Notes: generated by a model not told the origin, from the sequence alone. Numbered from the stretch's first letter, positions 17,702 through 27,634 are shown. The stretch: 57,051 nucleotides of DNA from Gabonibacter massiliensis (GCA_001487125.1 LN913008.1:1-57051); one strand, 5' to 3'. Numbers and translations: made by a program.

Positions 17702-18901
17702 ATGATTAGAAAGTTTTTACTGATGGCCGTGATTGTTTTCACGGGTGCAACAACGCTTTTGGCACAAAAACAGGGAGGTCCCCGTTCCGGTTACCAATTC
17801 GAAACCATTGCCGATCTTAAAACCACCCCGGTGAAGGATCAACAAAGTGTCGGGACCTGCTGGGATTATGCCGCCCTCTCCTTTTTGGAATCCGAACTAT
17901 TGAGAATGGGAAAACCGGAATACGATCTTTCCGAATTATTCGTTGCCAAAAATACTTATTACGAAAAAGGAATCCGTTATATCCAATTCCACGGATCAAA
18001 TAACTTCGGAGAAGGAGGACAGGCACACGATGTCATCCTCATGATTAAAAAATACGGTATTGTTCCGGAAGAGGTATACACGGGACTCCAATACGGCAGG
18101 GATTTTCACATCCACGGCGAATTGGTCGAAGCTCTAAAAGGGATGCTGGATGGTATCAACAAAAACCCGAACCGCCGTCTTACCCCGGTTTGGCCAAAAG
18201 CTTACGAAAGCATTATCGACACCTATTTAGGAGCGACCCCGGAAAAATTCACCTACAAAGGAAAAGAATACACCCCAAAAACGTTCGAGGCTTCTTTAGG
18301 GCTCAATCTGGACGATTACGTGGAAATCACCTCCTTCCAGGAATTTCCTTTCTATACACAGGTTGTACTTCCCATTCCCGACAACTGGGCTCACGGTGTT
18401 TACTATAATCTTCCGATCGATGAATTGATCGAGATCATGAACAACTCTTTGAAAAAGGGATATACCGTATGTTGGGACGGAGATGTCAGCCACAATAGTT
18501 TTAACCACGGAGCCGGTTTAGCCATCTTGCCGACCGACGAACCTTCCGAAATGATCAATGCCGAAATCGACAAATGGCAGACATTAAGCGAAAAAGAGAG
18601 AAAATCTAAAATGTCCTCTTTCGAAGAACCCGTACCGGAGATGAGAATCGACGATTCAAAACGTCAATTCAGATTCGACAACCGGCAGACGACCGACGAC
18701 CATTTGATGCATATCACGGGCCTATTGAAAGACCAAAACGGCACGCTTTACTATAAAACCAAAAATTCGTGGAATGCAGACAGTAATCCATTCGGCGGTT
18801 ATCTTTACATGTCGGAACCGTATTGCCGTTTACAAACCGTGGCTATTATGGTACATAAGGACGCCATCCCCAAAGCGATTCGAAAAAAATTAGGACTTTA
18901 A
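17702..18901 (+). CDS. Exported C1-type cysteine peptidase (aminopeptidase C / bleomycin hydrolase family)
   Basis: A 399-residue protein with a signal peptide (MIRKFLLMAVIVFTGATTLLA) and the papain-like triad: Cys53 in QSVGTCWDYAALSFLES, His337 in DDHLMHITG and Asn355 in KTKNSWN. The insertion-rich body, with a region of DLSELFVAKNTYYEKG, fits the PepC/bleomycin-hydrolase family (C1B) found as exported enzymes in Bacteroidetes. It likely trims peptides in the periplasm. The usual Gln of the oxyanion hole appears as the Q in DQQSVGTCW. It converges with the minus-strand gene at 18943 and shares a bidirectional terminator with it. Confidence 0.9.
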   Translation: MIRKFLLMAVIVFTGATTLLAQKQGGPRSGYQFETIADLKTTPVKDQQSVGTCWDYAALSFLESELLRMGKPEYDLSELFVAKNTYYEKGIRYIQFHGSNNFGEGGQAHDVILMIKKYGIVPEEVYTGLQYGRDFHIHGELVEALKGMLDGINKNPNRRLTPVWPKAYESIIDTYLGATPEKFTYKGKEYTPKTFEASLGLNLDDYVEITSFQEFPFYTQVVLPIPDNWAHGVYYNLPIDELIEIMNNSLKKGYTVCWDGDVSHNSFNHGAGLAILPTDEPSEMINAEIDKWQTLSEKERKSKMSSFEEPVPEMRIDDSKRQFRFDNRQTTDDHLMHITGLLKDQNGTLYYKTKNSWNADSNPFGGYLYMSEPYCRLQTVAIMVHKDAIPKAIRKKLGL

Positions 18902-18910
18902 TCCGATAAA

Positions 18911-18938
18911 AAACAGCATCTGGAAGATGCTGTTTTTT
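18911..18938. terminator. Bidirectional terminator between convergent genes
   Basis: AACAGCATC (18912-18920) pairs with GATGCTGTT (18926-18934), with A and T tracts on the two sides, so it can stop transcripts of the peptidase (+) and the permease fusion (-). Confidence 0.85.
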
Positions 18939-18942
18939 TATT

Positions 18943-21900
18943 CTAATCCATTTTTACCCACTTCACGGCATCCGCTATTATGATTTGACTATAAGATGAT
19001 TTATAGTGCGTATACCCTTTCCACGTGGTCAAACTACGTACAGTGGACCAAAATTCCCCCTCCTTCTCTTCCGATTTCCCTCTATCATCCAAGGAGACTC
19101 GTGCCAATCCCTGTTCCAGATAATAGGTACCCAGCGATATCCACCCGGAGGTTCTTCGCGTCGGTCGTATGACAACTTCACGCTCGGCTTTACCATCATA
19201 CACAAAATAATGGACGGGATTACGTAAAGAGGACACGCCACGGGAACCCGAACTTTGATATGGTACATGATAAACAAATATTTCATAATTTCCCGCCTCC
19301 TTAATATCGACTTCCCATATCGCTTTACACTCTCCGTTACCTACCAATTTAGCGTAAGCATCTTTCACGTATTGTCCGTAACACTGCTTGTCCACCAATT
19401 TTGCCCAATTATTGGCAGAGAATCGATTGTATGAATACTTATCTTCTTGTTCTCCTTTAAACCAACGGACAAGCTTCTTACCGGACAAATACTCCAAATG
19501 AAACCCCTTATCCGTGTTATCCACGATAATCTCTCCCGGTATTGACTGAAAAACGAGAGAATCGGCATCGTATATACCCGGAACGGTGTCTTTTGAAAAG
19601 TAATCGCTGATTCTGAAAAAATCATACTGAAATTCCCCCGGAATGTTCGCCGACACCCCGGTATTAATTGTCAACCGGCTTATTTTGCCTGAAATAACAA
19701 TCTTTTTACTCTCTCCCTTTCCAATTAAATAGTATAAACTTCTCGGCCGGTTATTTTCTGTTACCGAGACCTCGATAATACCGTCACGCTTCCCGGAATT
19801 TCGAATATAAAAACGGATGAACTTCTGCATTTCGTTTTCACCCTGAACAAGCTGAACATTCCGCACGGCGAACAAAGGTAGAGATGAAGATTCATACCAT
19901 TCCCGCAAAAAATCCTCTATATCAACCCCGAACTTCTCTCGCACTTTAGCTATAAACTGCCCGTACGTGTATTCCTGAAAAGGTAAATCCCTAAACGCTT
20001 TCCAAAATTGTTTTACCGTTTCCGGAGAAGAGTAAAAGATCAAGTAGTTTTCTAACGATTTACTTTTCAACCTTACGACCTCGTCCAAAACTTCTCGTTT
20101 CAAAGTCCGGTCCCTTAAAGCCATCTTAAAAGAAGCTCCTCCCCGCAAATAATAACGAGCCTCCAACAGATCGGACAAGCTAAATTCGTATTCAGACCGA
20201 TCTTTTATCGACGACTGTATACAATTCCCCATAACCGCATCCAAAACCGGAATTTCCGAAGAGAACACCGATTTCGGTCGAAAAAGAGGATATATAAAAT
20301 ACCGGCAACCATAACCATGATTATTAGCATCAGACGAAAACATGAACCTGCGGTAAAGTTCCCCGAATCTTCCGTTATTTTCCAAAAAACGGCTCAAAAA
20401 CGAGAGGATGGCCATCGGACTTATCCCTTCCTCTTCCCTATCTTTAGCCGACACCGGACAAGCTTCCTTACCTTCCGGAAAAAAAAGCATCTCCGGCTGA
20501 ACAAATTCACTTGAATTTTTCCAGAAACGGTAATAAGCAACCATAGAAGGAGGCGTTTCTATACAATAGAAATTTTTATACGGATATAGCACTTCTTTTA
20601 TCTCTTCCAACCGGGAAAAAGCATTAAACACGAATCGATCCGAGTCATAAGGAAAAATATCGTGTCCTTTAAAATGTAGAATCGAAAACTTCCAATCTCC
20701 GATCTGTTCCGTTTCTTCTTCAAAAGGTCCCGTACAAAGAGTGATTCCGGACAAGCATTCCGGAGAAGAGAAACAAACCGTGTCTCCGTGAACAGACATT
20801 TTCCCCTGCGACACGACTCTATCATCATTTGCAGGGATCACCCGAAGCGAAAAAAGGGATTTATTCCGTATCGTCTCGTAGGGTGAAGAGGGATCCGCCG
20901 GAGGATAAATCACCGGATACCAAAGACATTCAGGTAGTAACAAGGTATAATTCGAATCTAAATAACAATAACGACGACCGGGCACAAACGACTGGATTTC
21001 AAAGCTCGGGTAAAAATACTCTTGATCCGGAATATCCAGGTAACAGATCCGCTCGTCTATACTTCCTTCGTATTCCATGTCGAATACGGCCTTTTCACCG
21101 GGAGACAAGGTCGTCTCTAAAATAATTGCCTGATGTTCTTTCCGAAAGACGACCATTTTACCGTCCCGTTCTATTCGGACCACGTTCAGAAAAGGATTCA
21201 GATAAAAAAAAACACGAGGCAGACCTACACGACTGCAATTCTCCAACTCGAGCCGACTTTGCATTTTCACCCGCTCTCCTTTCAAATGACAAATTATATC
21301 ATGAGAAAGTAATGCCAAACAAGCAGAAGAGGGATATTTCAAATAAGTTTGTCGATAAATTTCCCGAATCTCTTTTTCTTTTTTTACACCGTACACCGGA
21401 ATATACCCTATTCCCAATCCGCACAAGACAAGAACCAAACCGGATAAATGAAATCTTATCTTCCTGCTCTGTCGATTAGGTAATCGTTTTATGAAACCGA
21501 CAGCGCTCACGAGTGCCCCAGTACCTACCAGTAAGAAAGAAAAACGTTGAACCAAATATTTCCATAAATCGAAATGTCCCGTTATACCTGAAAAACCATT
21601 CGGCAACATCCTGCCGTACAAATCTAAAAATTCCACCGGCTTGGCATAAACGAAAAAAAGATACAGTAACCCGAATAAAAACAAAACCGGAAAATAACGA
21701 TTTCTAAAAACGGCGCAAACCCATACACAAATCCCCAGCATAAACACGAACGCAGGAATCGTAAAAGAAAAAAAATAAAAAAAATAAAGCCTCAAATCGA
21801 AGGGAGAATCACTCGCAAAAAGATGGATAAAAAACGCCACTCCCATGACGATCAAATTCATTCCCATGAGAAGTACCGTTATTCCTCCGATTTTACCTAT

Positions 21901-22221
21901 AAAATAATCCCGGTTATCAAACGAGCGTACCATTACCGTTTCCAAAGTATCTTTCTCTCTCTCCCGCCCAAAAAGCTCCAACACGATAAAAACAACAAGT
22001 AGTGATAACCAAAAATTAAACAAGTAAGCATTCATCAAAGGAAAAGAACTGGGCAAAGCAACCATCTTTATATTAAAGGGCTTTAAATTGCTTTGTAAAT
22101 AAAAATGGTAATATCCTATAAACAAAACAGCCAATACAAAGAAAATATTATATATCCAGTTTCTTCTCCCGATTTTTATCTCGTATCGAGTAACAAGCAT
22201 TATATCTCGAAAATTGATCAT
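18943..22221 (-). CDS. ABC-2-type permease fused to M1-like and golvesin-like domains
   Basis: A 1,092-residue protein starting MINFRDIMLVTRYEIKIGRR (ATG 22221; a GTG at 22263 gives a longer form). About six hydrophobic spans lie in residues 20-280, in the arrangement of an ABC-2 exporter permease (FLFGLLYLFFVYAK, ALVSAVGFIKRLP). The large middle part resembles gluzincin M1-type aminopeptidases fused to permeases (VQPEMLFFPEG, FGVDIEDFLREWYESSSLPL) but has no HExxH, so it looks non-catalytic. The C-terminal 150 residues, ending IIIADAVKWVKMD, form a golvesin-like beta domain. No ABC ATPase gene is nearby. It ends the minus cluster with MoxR/VWA genes. Function unknown. Confidence 0.7.
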   Translation of the reverse strand: MINFRDIMLVTRYEIKIGRRNWIYNIFFVLAVLFIGYYHFYLQSNLKPFNIKMVALPSSFPLMNAYLFNFWLSLLVVFIVLELFGREREKDTLETVMVRSFDNRDYFIGKIGGITVLLMGMNLIVMGVAFFIHLFASDSPFDLRLYFFYFFSFTIPAFVFMLGICVWVCAVFRNRYFPVLFLFGLLYLFFVYAKPVEFLDLYGRMLPNGFSGITGHFDLWKYLVQRFSFLLVGTGALVSAVGFIKRLPNRQSRKIRFHLSGLVLVLCGLGIGYIPVYGVKKEKEIREIYRQTYLKYPSSACLALLSHDIICHLKGERVKMQSRLELENCSRVGLPRVFFYLNPFLNVVRIERDGKMVVFRKEHQAIILETTLSPGEKAVFDMEYEGSIDERICYLDIPDQEYFYPSFEIQSFVPGRRYCYLDSNYTLLLPECLWYPVIYPPADPSSPYETIRNKSLFSLRVIPANDDRVVSQGKMSVHGDTVCFSSPECLSGITLCTGPFEEETEQIGDWKFSILHFKGHDIFPYDSDRFVFNAFSRLEEIKEVLYPYKNFYCIETPPSMVAYYRFWKNSSEFVQPEMLFFPEGKEACPVSAKDREEEGISPMAILSFLSRFLENNGRFGELYRRFMFSSDANNHGYGCRYFIYPLFRPKSVFSSEIPVLDAVMGNCIQSSIKDRSEYEFSLSDLLEARYYLRGGASFKMALRDRTLKREVLDEVVRLKSKSLENYLIFYSSPETVKQFWKAFRDLPFQEYTYGQFIAKVREKFGVDIEDFLREWYESSSLPLFAVRNVQLVQGENEMQKFIRFYIRNSGKRDGIIEVSVTENNRPRSLYYLIGKGESKKIVISGKISRLTINTGVSANIPGEFQYDFFRISDYFSKDTVPGIYDADSLVFQSIPGEIIVDNTDKGFHLEYLSGKKLVRWFKGEQEDKYSYNRFSANNWAKLVDKQCYGQYVKDAYAKLVGNGECKAIWEVDIKEAGNYEIFVYHVPYQSSGSRGVSSLRNPVHYFVYDGKAEREVVIRPTRRTSGWISLGTYYLEQGLARVSLDDRGKSEEKEGEFWSTVRSLTTWKGYTHYKSSYSQIIIADAVKWVKMD

Positions 22222-22330
22222 ACGAAACGAATTGGCTTCTGACAAAAAATTAAAAACACTCACAGGGAATAAACAAAAAAGAACCTATCTCTCTTTATTC
22301 AATCCCCTTTTACAAATCCATTTCTGACGG

Positions 22331-22672
22331 TTATTCCCTCCACATATATACATCTTTATTCTCGAATCTTCTTCCTGTTACTTTTAAAGACTCTATTAAT
22401 TCCTGATAATTATCTTTTGAAAATTTCACATCGTAATACTTCACCTCTTCCTCCAATAAACCTTCAAATGTAAGACTATAATATCCATCTACCTCCGTGA
22501 GGTCCACGACGAGATCATTATAAACGACTCGAACATCCTCCAAGGGTTCCAATTCGTCATCATCATAAACAATACCAGATACAATACCATCATAATACTT
22601 AGAACCGACTACAAATCCAGTTTCCACAATAAAAAAAGAGAGCATAATCACGTAAAATATCATCTTTTTCAT
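22331..22672 (-). CDS. Small exported protein with a carboxypeptidase-regulatory-like domain
   Basis: A 113-residue protein: signal peptide (MKKMIFYVIMLSFFIVETGF) then one beta-sandwich of the CarboxypepD-reg type (GIVSGIVYDDDELEPLEDVR, DGYYSLTF). The start at 22672 gives a clean signal peptide; the longer frame begins at a TTG at 22711. It lies 51 bp behind a similar lipoprotein gene and 109 bp ahead of the permease fusion. Such domains form surface or periplasmic binding sandwiches; the ligand is unknown. Confidence 0.65.
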   Translation of the reverse strand: MKKMIFYVIMLSFFIVETGFVVGSKYYDGIVSGIVYDDDELEPLEDVRVVYNDLVVDLTEVDGYYSLTFEGLLEEEVKYYDVKFSKDNYQELIESLKVTGRRFENKDVYMWRE

Positions 22673-22723
22673 AACATTTGTCTTAAAAATTAATAATAAA
22701 ATATCTCTCAAAAGAATGTGTTT

Positions 22724-23353
22724 TCATTCTTTATCAGAAGCCTCTTTTTGCATTAAAAGATCCGGAGCGTTCATAATACGACCCAATGATTGCAAAACCG
22801 TATCAATGGAAACCTTAGCGTACCCTGATTTAGTAAAAACCATTTTTTGTCTTTTATTACCGCCGACAAAAGAGACCAGGTAGTTCCCGCACGTCGAAGT
22901 GGTTGAGACGCGTATGTTCATGCAAGTTACGCCTACTCCGGAAAGCGGTTCTCCGGTTTCGGCATCTTTTACCTTTCCCCGGTAAATAACCTGTTTCACC
23001 GTATCTACATTTAATAAAACATCAGGCAAAACGATTCTCCCCTTCCCTCGTTTTATCCCCCTTTTTATCGTGTCTATCTCTTGTGATTTTCGTTTATACC
23101 CTACAATAGAATAGCGAATCTCCGCAGATTTTTTTAATTTTAGAACAGGTAACCGATAAAACCCGCTCGGATCTGTTTGTATCGATTCCTTTTTTTTACT
23201 TTCAGGATCAAAGGTATACACCTTCACATCAGCCAAAGGATCTCCTGTTTCGGCATCTTTCACGTATCCTTCGTATGTGGCTTCACGACTTCCACAACTC
23301 ACGGATAAAAGGATACATGCCATTCCTATCAGCCTGTAAACACTTTCATTCAT
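22724..23353 (-). CDS. Lipoprotein with two carboxypeptidase-regulatory-like repeats
   Basis: A 209-residue lipoprotein (lipobox VSCG near residue 20) containing two copies of one module: YEGYVKDAETGDPLADVKVY and YRGKVKDAETGEPLSGVGVT, each followed by a Ser/Thr-rich strand and a G-Y core. These domains usually transduce binding or stabilise surface complexes. The ATG at 23353 is used because the preceding GTG at 23356 is a weaker choice. The gene is the first after a 211-bp AT-rich gap behind the VWA gene. Confidence 0.7.
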   Translation of the reverse strand: MNESVYRLIGMACILLSVSCGSREATYEGYVKDAETGDPLADVKVYTFDPESKKKESIQTDPSGFYRLPVLKLKKSAEIRYSIVGYKRKSQEIDTIKRGIKRGKGRIVLPDVLLNVDTVKQVIYRGKVKDAETGEPLSGVGVTCMNIRVSTTSTCGNYLVSFVGGNKRQKMVFTKSGYAKVSIDTVLQSLGRIMNAPDLLMQKEASDKE

Positions 23354-23567
23354 CACGAAAATTTTAAATTAATACATAGATTCCCGTCTCCTTGTTTTTT
23401 CAAAAAGGAGATTTACGAGAAAAAACAATTACTCGGAATTTACCCCATAAGACTATATTCTACTTAATTTATAACATATTTTTTACAAATATAAAAATAA
23501 TCACAAATAAAAACAAAACAATATTTTACAATAGAGATATATTAATAAAAATACAAAAAAAATTCAT

Positions 23568-25355
23568 CTAAAAAGAGTTAGCATCTGCTATGGAAGAAAA
23601 CTTTTTCCGGATCCACCGAGAGAGATGAGTTGTAATTTCGGCCCCGGAGAAAGGGATAAACTCGTCGTACATATCCGCCTGATCAAAATTATCGATGCCG
23701 ACGGAGAGTACTTCAATGCCCCGTCTACGTCCTTCCCGAACCACTTCCCACACGTGTTCCCGGGCATTCTCCCCGTCATACCCCGTGGCAGAAGGGGCTC
23801 CGTCGGAAATCATAAAAAACAATTTGTTTTTTGCATCAGACTTAAATTTATCAAAGCAATAGAGCATAGCATAACCGTCGGCATTGGCATTTAAGGCTGA
23901 CTGTGAAAACAATTTTCCCCACTGCAATTTTTCTCCGTTCTCGTAAAAACGCACAATCTCTATCTTCTCCGTATCACAACGATGGCCATAGATAGAGAAA
24001 CGAACGAGGTTGGGATATTTGCCGAAGGCCAAAGCGAGAGCCAATGAGATAACCGTCTGCATTTCGATCTTATCTCCCGTTACCATAGAACCGGACAGAT
24101 CGAGCAGTATGACGACTTCCAGAATGACCGAAGAAGCATACTCTTCTTCTTGAAAAATATAACGATTATAACGCACCTGATACAATTCGTCCTCATCCAA
24201 TTCACCGGAATCCTGTTCGTAAACGGTTCGGACCCGATCCATTTTAGCCGAGAACATGGAGAGACTCAACCGTATCCGAGCTGCAAATTCCTTAGCCCGA
24301 TTCAGTAAGACTTCCGAAATTTGGGCATCTTCCGCTTCCACCTCCTCTATCCGGTCACAACAACCCAAATTTCCTTTCCATTCCAATTTGGAACGTTCAG
24401 AAGAGACAAAGGACTGATTACTAAATAGAGGTTCCGAATTTAAGGTTTTCCGCATATCCCGAATGACAGACTCCGCCATTTTGATTTGTCGGTCCGTTCT
24501 AAAATCTTCTACACCCCTGAGTACGTTTTTCATCTCCTGCAAACAAAAGTTATCGGGACAAAAATCTTCCTGCCGAAACAACCGGGCCAATTCTCCCGCG
24601 TATTTCTCGACATCAGCGTACGTCAAATCGGCGTATTCCTTTATTTCGTTCAATACCGAATCCACCTCCTTCACCTTCTGTCCATTTGCCGGGAAGGACA
24701 ACACCTCACGCCGATAAGAACCGAACTCCAGAATATTCGGATACAATATTTTAGAACATATATAATCCAAAAGAGCCTCGGATCCGTCTAACCCGTTACT
24801 TTCGTTATCCTCCCCCGGACCGCCGTAAAAACCGACTTGCTCTTCTATGGCATTTATCCCCACGGCCATATCCAAACGACGGGCTGCATAAAGATAAAAA
24901 TGATATCCCGGAAAATCCCTGACTAATTTAGATTCCACCCGACGGTCTTCCAGCATATGAATCAATTCATATTGTAAACGGGTATATCTCCATTTTTTCG
25001 AATCCAGATGATTGATCTCCTTCCCGGTATAAACCATATGTGCCATTTCATGCACGAAATGACCGAAAAACGAATATACTCTTATCTCATCGGAAAAAGC
25101 CAACCGCAACAATTTCAGATTCAACGCGATCTGCATAGGATTCATTGCCAGACCCGGGGCTTTATTGGATAAGATCATTTTAGGAATCTCTCCGGTAACA
25201 TGATATGCTATCCGGGCACAAACGGGGACCAAGGTCAAAATATCGGTCGTACCGAGATTCCGGTCGACCAAATTCCGGGCCCGCGGAAAGTTTCCCCACC
25301 AATCCCGATCCATGAATTGCTCCTCGTATATTTCCTCTATTTTTCGAAAATTCAT
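23568..25355 (-). CDS. VWA-domain protein with zincin-like HExxH motif, partner of MoxR
   Basis: A 595-residue cytosolic protein with two parts. The N-terminal region holds HEMAH (residues 102-106) and, 30 residues on, LEDRRVE, arranged like a zinc-peptidase site. The C-terminal region is a von Willebrand A domain with a MIDAS motif DLSGS (419-423), the metal-binding loop for partner contact. Proteins of this type sit next to MoxR ATPases and help remodel or insert metals into client complexes. It starts 9 bp after the MoxR stop, so the two are translated together. No signal peptide. The client is unknown. Confidence 0.82.
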   Translation of the reverse strand: MNFRKIEEIYEEQFMDRDWWGNFPRARNLVDRNLGTTDILTLVPVCARIAYHVTGEIPKMILSNKAPGLAMNPMQIALNLKLLRLAFSDEIRVYSFFGHFVHEMAHMVYTGKEINHLDSKKWRYTRLQYELIHMLEDRRVESKLVRDFPGYHFYLYAARRLDMAVGINAIEEQVGFYGGPGEDNESNGLDGSEALLDYICSKILYPNILEFGSYRREVLSFPANGQKVKEVDSVLNEIKEYADLTYADVEKYAGELARLFRQEDFCPDNFCLQEMKNVLRGVEDFRTDRQIKMAESVIRDMRKTLNSEPLFSNQSFVSSERSKLEWKGNLGCCDRIEEVEAEDAQISEVLLNRAKEFAARIRLSLSMFSAKMDRVRTVYEQDSGELDEDELYQVRYNRYIFQEEEYASSVILEVVILLDLSGSMVTGDKIEMQTVISLALALAFGKYPNLVRFSIYGHRCDTEKIEIVRFYENGEKLQWGKLFSQSALNANADGYAMLYCFDKFKSDAKNKLFFMISDGAPSATGYDGENAREHVWEVVREGRRRGIEVLSVGIDNFDQADMYDEFIPFSGAEITTHLSRWIRKKFSSIADANSF

Positions 25356-25364
25356 CAGAAACCG

Positions 25365-26213
25365 TTATAAGGCTTGAACCAGGGAGCGGGCCAATGTCTC
25401 TTCCCCGGTAATGAGATAATTCGTCAAGATGACTTTTTCAATGATTTCATTCAACCGGTACCCCAAAGGCAGATAAGCCGCCGCATCCAATACCTGACGG
25501 GTAGACAGGGAAACGGAGAGAGTCTCCCTCCGTTCCGCCAACCGCAATATTTCCGCCACTTTAGTCAATGCTCCGGCCGCTTCTTTGGACACTTGGGGAT
25601 AACGATCTAAAATCAGGTCTGCTTCCTCTGCCGGAGACAGGTAATCGAGCCGAACCTTGATAAACCGATCTTCAAAAGCCGTATCCAACCGTTGAGTCGA
25701 AACGTAGGCAAACCCCACGTTTCCAGCCGCCACAAACAAAACATCCTCTCCTTTATCGTACCGCGTACCCGAATCCTCATCATAAATGTAAGACTGCTGC
25801 CTATCCAGTATTGTCATTAAAAAATTGGCAGCCACCATCGGGATCCGCATCAGCTCATCCAAAAATATCAACGTCGGACGGGAAGAGGTAAAAGCTTTAA
25901 AAAATTCGGAACGAACAGCTTTTGTTTTTCCGTCATCTCCGATAATCAATCCCCCGACAAACATCTTCTTAGGTTTAAAGGCCTGGCCCATGTCGAAAGC
26001 AAAAAAATCCATTCCGGTAGCTTCGGCCAGCTCCTTAGCGACCGATGACTTTCCACAGCCTTTGGGGCCTAATAAAAAGGGATATTTCTTTAAATACAAC
26101 GTGTGACACAGAAACTCCCACGTCTCTAAAGGAATATACAGATCTTCCGAATGTTTCGGAGGAGAAAATAATATCATGTTGGTTTGCCTCGGCACACGTG
26201 TTTTTTCCGTCAT
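25365..26213 (-). CDS. MoxR-family AAA+ ATPase
   Basis: A 282-residue AAA+ ATPase with Walker A GPKGCGKS (49-56), Walker B LIFLDE (115-120), sensor-like FVAAGNV and an arginine finger region (DTAFEDRFIKVRLDYLS). MoxR ATPases work with VWA proteins as chaperones that switch client complexes on. Immediately followed by the VWA gene (9-bp gap), making a canonical pair. The start at 26213 has no strong Shine-Dalgarno sequence. Confidence 0.93.
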   Translation of the reverse strand: MTEKTRVPRQTNMILFSPPKHSEDLYIPLETWEFLCHTLYLKKYPFLLGPKGCGKSSVAKELAEATGMDFFAFDMGQAFKPKKMFVGGLIIGDDGKTKAVRSEFFKAFTSSRPTLIFLDELMRIPMVAANFLMTILDRQQSYIYDEDSGTRYDKGEDVLFVAAGNVGFAYVSTQRLDTAFEDRFIKVRLDYLSPAEEADLILDRYPQVSKEAAGALTKVAEILRLAERRETLSVSLSTRQVLDAAAYLPLGYRLNEIIEKVILTNYLITGEETLARSLVQAL

Positions 26214-26255
26214 TTTTCCCCTATTTTCATGGTTATTTTATCTTACAAATCTAAC

Positions 26256-26295
26256 CATAAAAAACGAGGCTACCTGAAAAAAGCAGCCCCGTTCT
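26256..26295 (-). terminator. Terminator after peptidase T
   Basis: On the minus strand AACGGGGCT pairs with AGCCTCGTT (forward 26263-26271 with 26285-26293, one G-U pair), followed by a T run (forward A tract 26259-26264). It lies directly past the pepT stop and ahead of the MoxR gene. Confidence 0.65.
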
Positions 26296-26312
26296 CCGAT
26301 AAATCTTATTTT

Positions 26313-27533
26313 TTACTTTGCCCAAAGTTGAATCAGATTCAAAATGGTCTGCATGGCTTTATGCATCGTATCCAAAGAGCAATACTCGAATTTCCCGTGG
26401 AAATTCATACCTCCGGTAAACAAATTCGGACAAGGTAATCCCATGTACGAGAGACGCGCTCCATCGGTCCCCCCGCGTATCGGACGCACGATAGGAGTCA
26501 CTCCGGCCTGCTTCATCGCTTGAAAAGCCTTGTCGATCACCTCCGGGTGCGGTTCTACCATCTCACGCATATTATAGTATTGATCCTTGAGTGTTAAAGT
26601 AATTACCCCTTCCCCGTATTTTCGGGTCAGCAACTCGACCACCTTACTTATATATTGCTTCTTAGCCTCAAATTTTTCCCGGTTATGATCTCGGATAATA
26701 TAATCGATGGTAGCATTTTCCACCGAACCACCCAACCCTACCAGATGATAAAAACCCTCGTATCCATCCGTATGTTCCGGACGTTCCCAAGCCGGTAGCA
26801 AACTGTTTATATCAGCCGCTACCTGTAAAGCGTTGATCATTTTGTCTTTCGCGTATCCCGGATGAACATTACGTCCCTGAATAACCATCTTGGCACTGGC
26901 CGCGTTGAAATTCTCGTACTCCAATTCGCCCTCGAAACCTCCGTCGATCGTATAGGCAAACTTAGCCCCGAATCTCTCGACATTAAAGAAATCAACCCCA
27001 CGGCCTATCTCCTCATCCGGGGTAAACCCTATACGAATCTTTCCGTGCGGCACGTCAGGATGATTAATCAGATATTCGGCCGCCGTCATGATTTCAGCTA
27101 CACCGGCCTTATCGTCGGCTCCCAATAGGGTCGTTCCATCCGTTGTTATCAACGTATGACCTTTAAAATAAACCAACTCGGGAAAATCGACAATCCTCAT
27201 CATCAAGTCGGCGTTCAATCTTATGTCTTTTCCATCGTAATTCTCGATAATTTGCGGGTTTATACGAGCCCCGCTCATATCCGGGCTGGTATCCACATGA
27301 GAGATGAAACCGATTACCGGACGATCTTCATAACCGGGTGTCGCCGGAACAGATCCCATAGCATACCCATGCTCATCCATTTCTACCTCCACCAATCCCA
27401 AACTCTTCATCTCCTCCGTCAAATGCTTCAACAATACCAATTGCTTTTCCGTTGAAGGAAAGGTCTCGCTGTTCTCATCACTTTGAGTATCGAAAGCGAC
27501 ATATCTTAAAAAACGCTCTTTTAAATCCAACAT
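26313..27533 (-). CDS. pepT: Peptidase T (tripeptide aminopeptidase)
   Basis: A 406-residue M20B metallopeptidase of normal PepT length. Metal-site signatures are present: HVDT (79-82), GADDKAG (the bridging Asp), TPDEEIG (general base Glu pair) and, near the end, GGTDGARLSYMGLPCPNLF plus GGMNFHGKFE. It removes the N-terminal residue from tripeptides in the cytosol using two zinc ions. The gene lies 101 bp downstream of an oligopeptide transporter in the same direction, a sensible import-and-degrade pair, and is followed by a terminator. Confidence 0.95.
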   Translation of the reverse strand: MLDLKERFLRYVAFDTQSDENSETFPSTEKQLVLLKHLTEEMKSLGLVEVEMDEHGYAMGSVPATPGYEDRPVIGFISHVDTSPDMSGARINPQIIENYDGKDIRLNADLMMRIVDFPELVYFKGHTLITTDGTTLLGADDKAGVAEIMTAAEYLINHPDVPHGKIRIGFTPDEEIGRGVDFFNVERFGAKFAYTIDGGFEGELEYENFNAASAKMVIQGRNVHPGYAKDKMINALQVAADINSLLPAWERPEHTDGYEGFYHLVGLGGSVENATIDYIIRDHNREKFEAKKQYISKVVELLTRKYGEGVITLTLKDQYYNMREMVEPHPEVIDKAFQAMKQAGVTPIVRPIRGGTDGARLSYMGLPCPNLFTGGMNFHGKFEYCSLDTMHKAMQTILNLIQLWAK

Positions 27534-27634
27534 ATCGATTTAATTTTTTATTTTATATTATCATTCCAAACGAAGTAATTCTCGCGATCGCACCCCAATC
27601 ACTCAATCTTCTAATCACTGAATCACTCAATCAC
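27534..27634. repeat. Degenerate GATT repeat block A
   Basis: On the minus strand 27592-27636 reads as units of GATT plus four variable bases (GATTGAGT, GATTGAGT, GATTCAGT, GATTAGAA, GATTGAGT), an 8-bp period. Related blocks lie at 45025-45240 and 56855-56975. Nothing else is seen in this gap. Confidence 0.55.
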
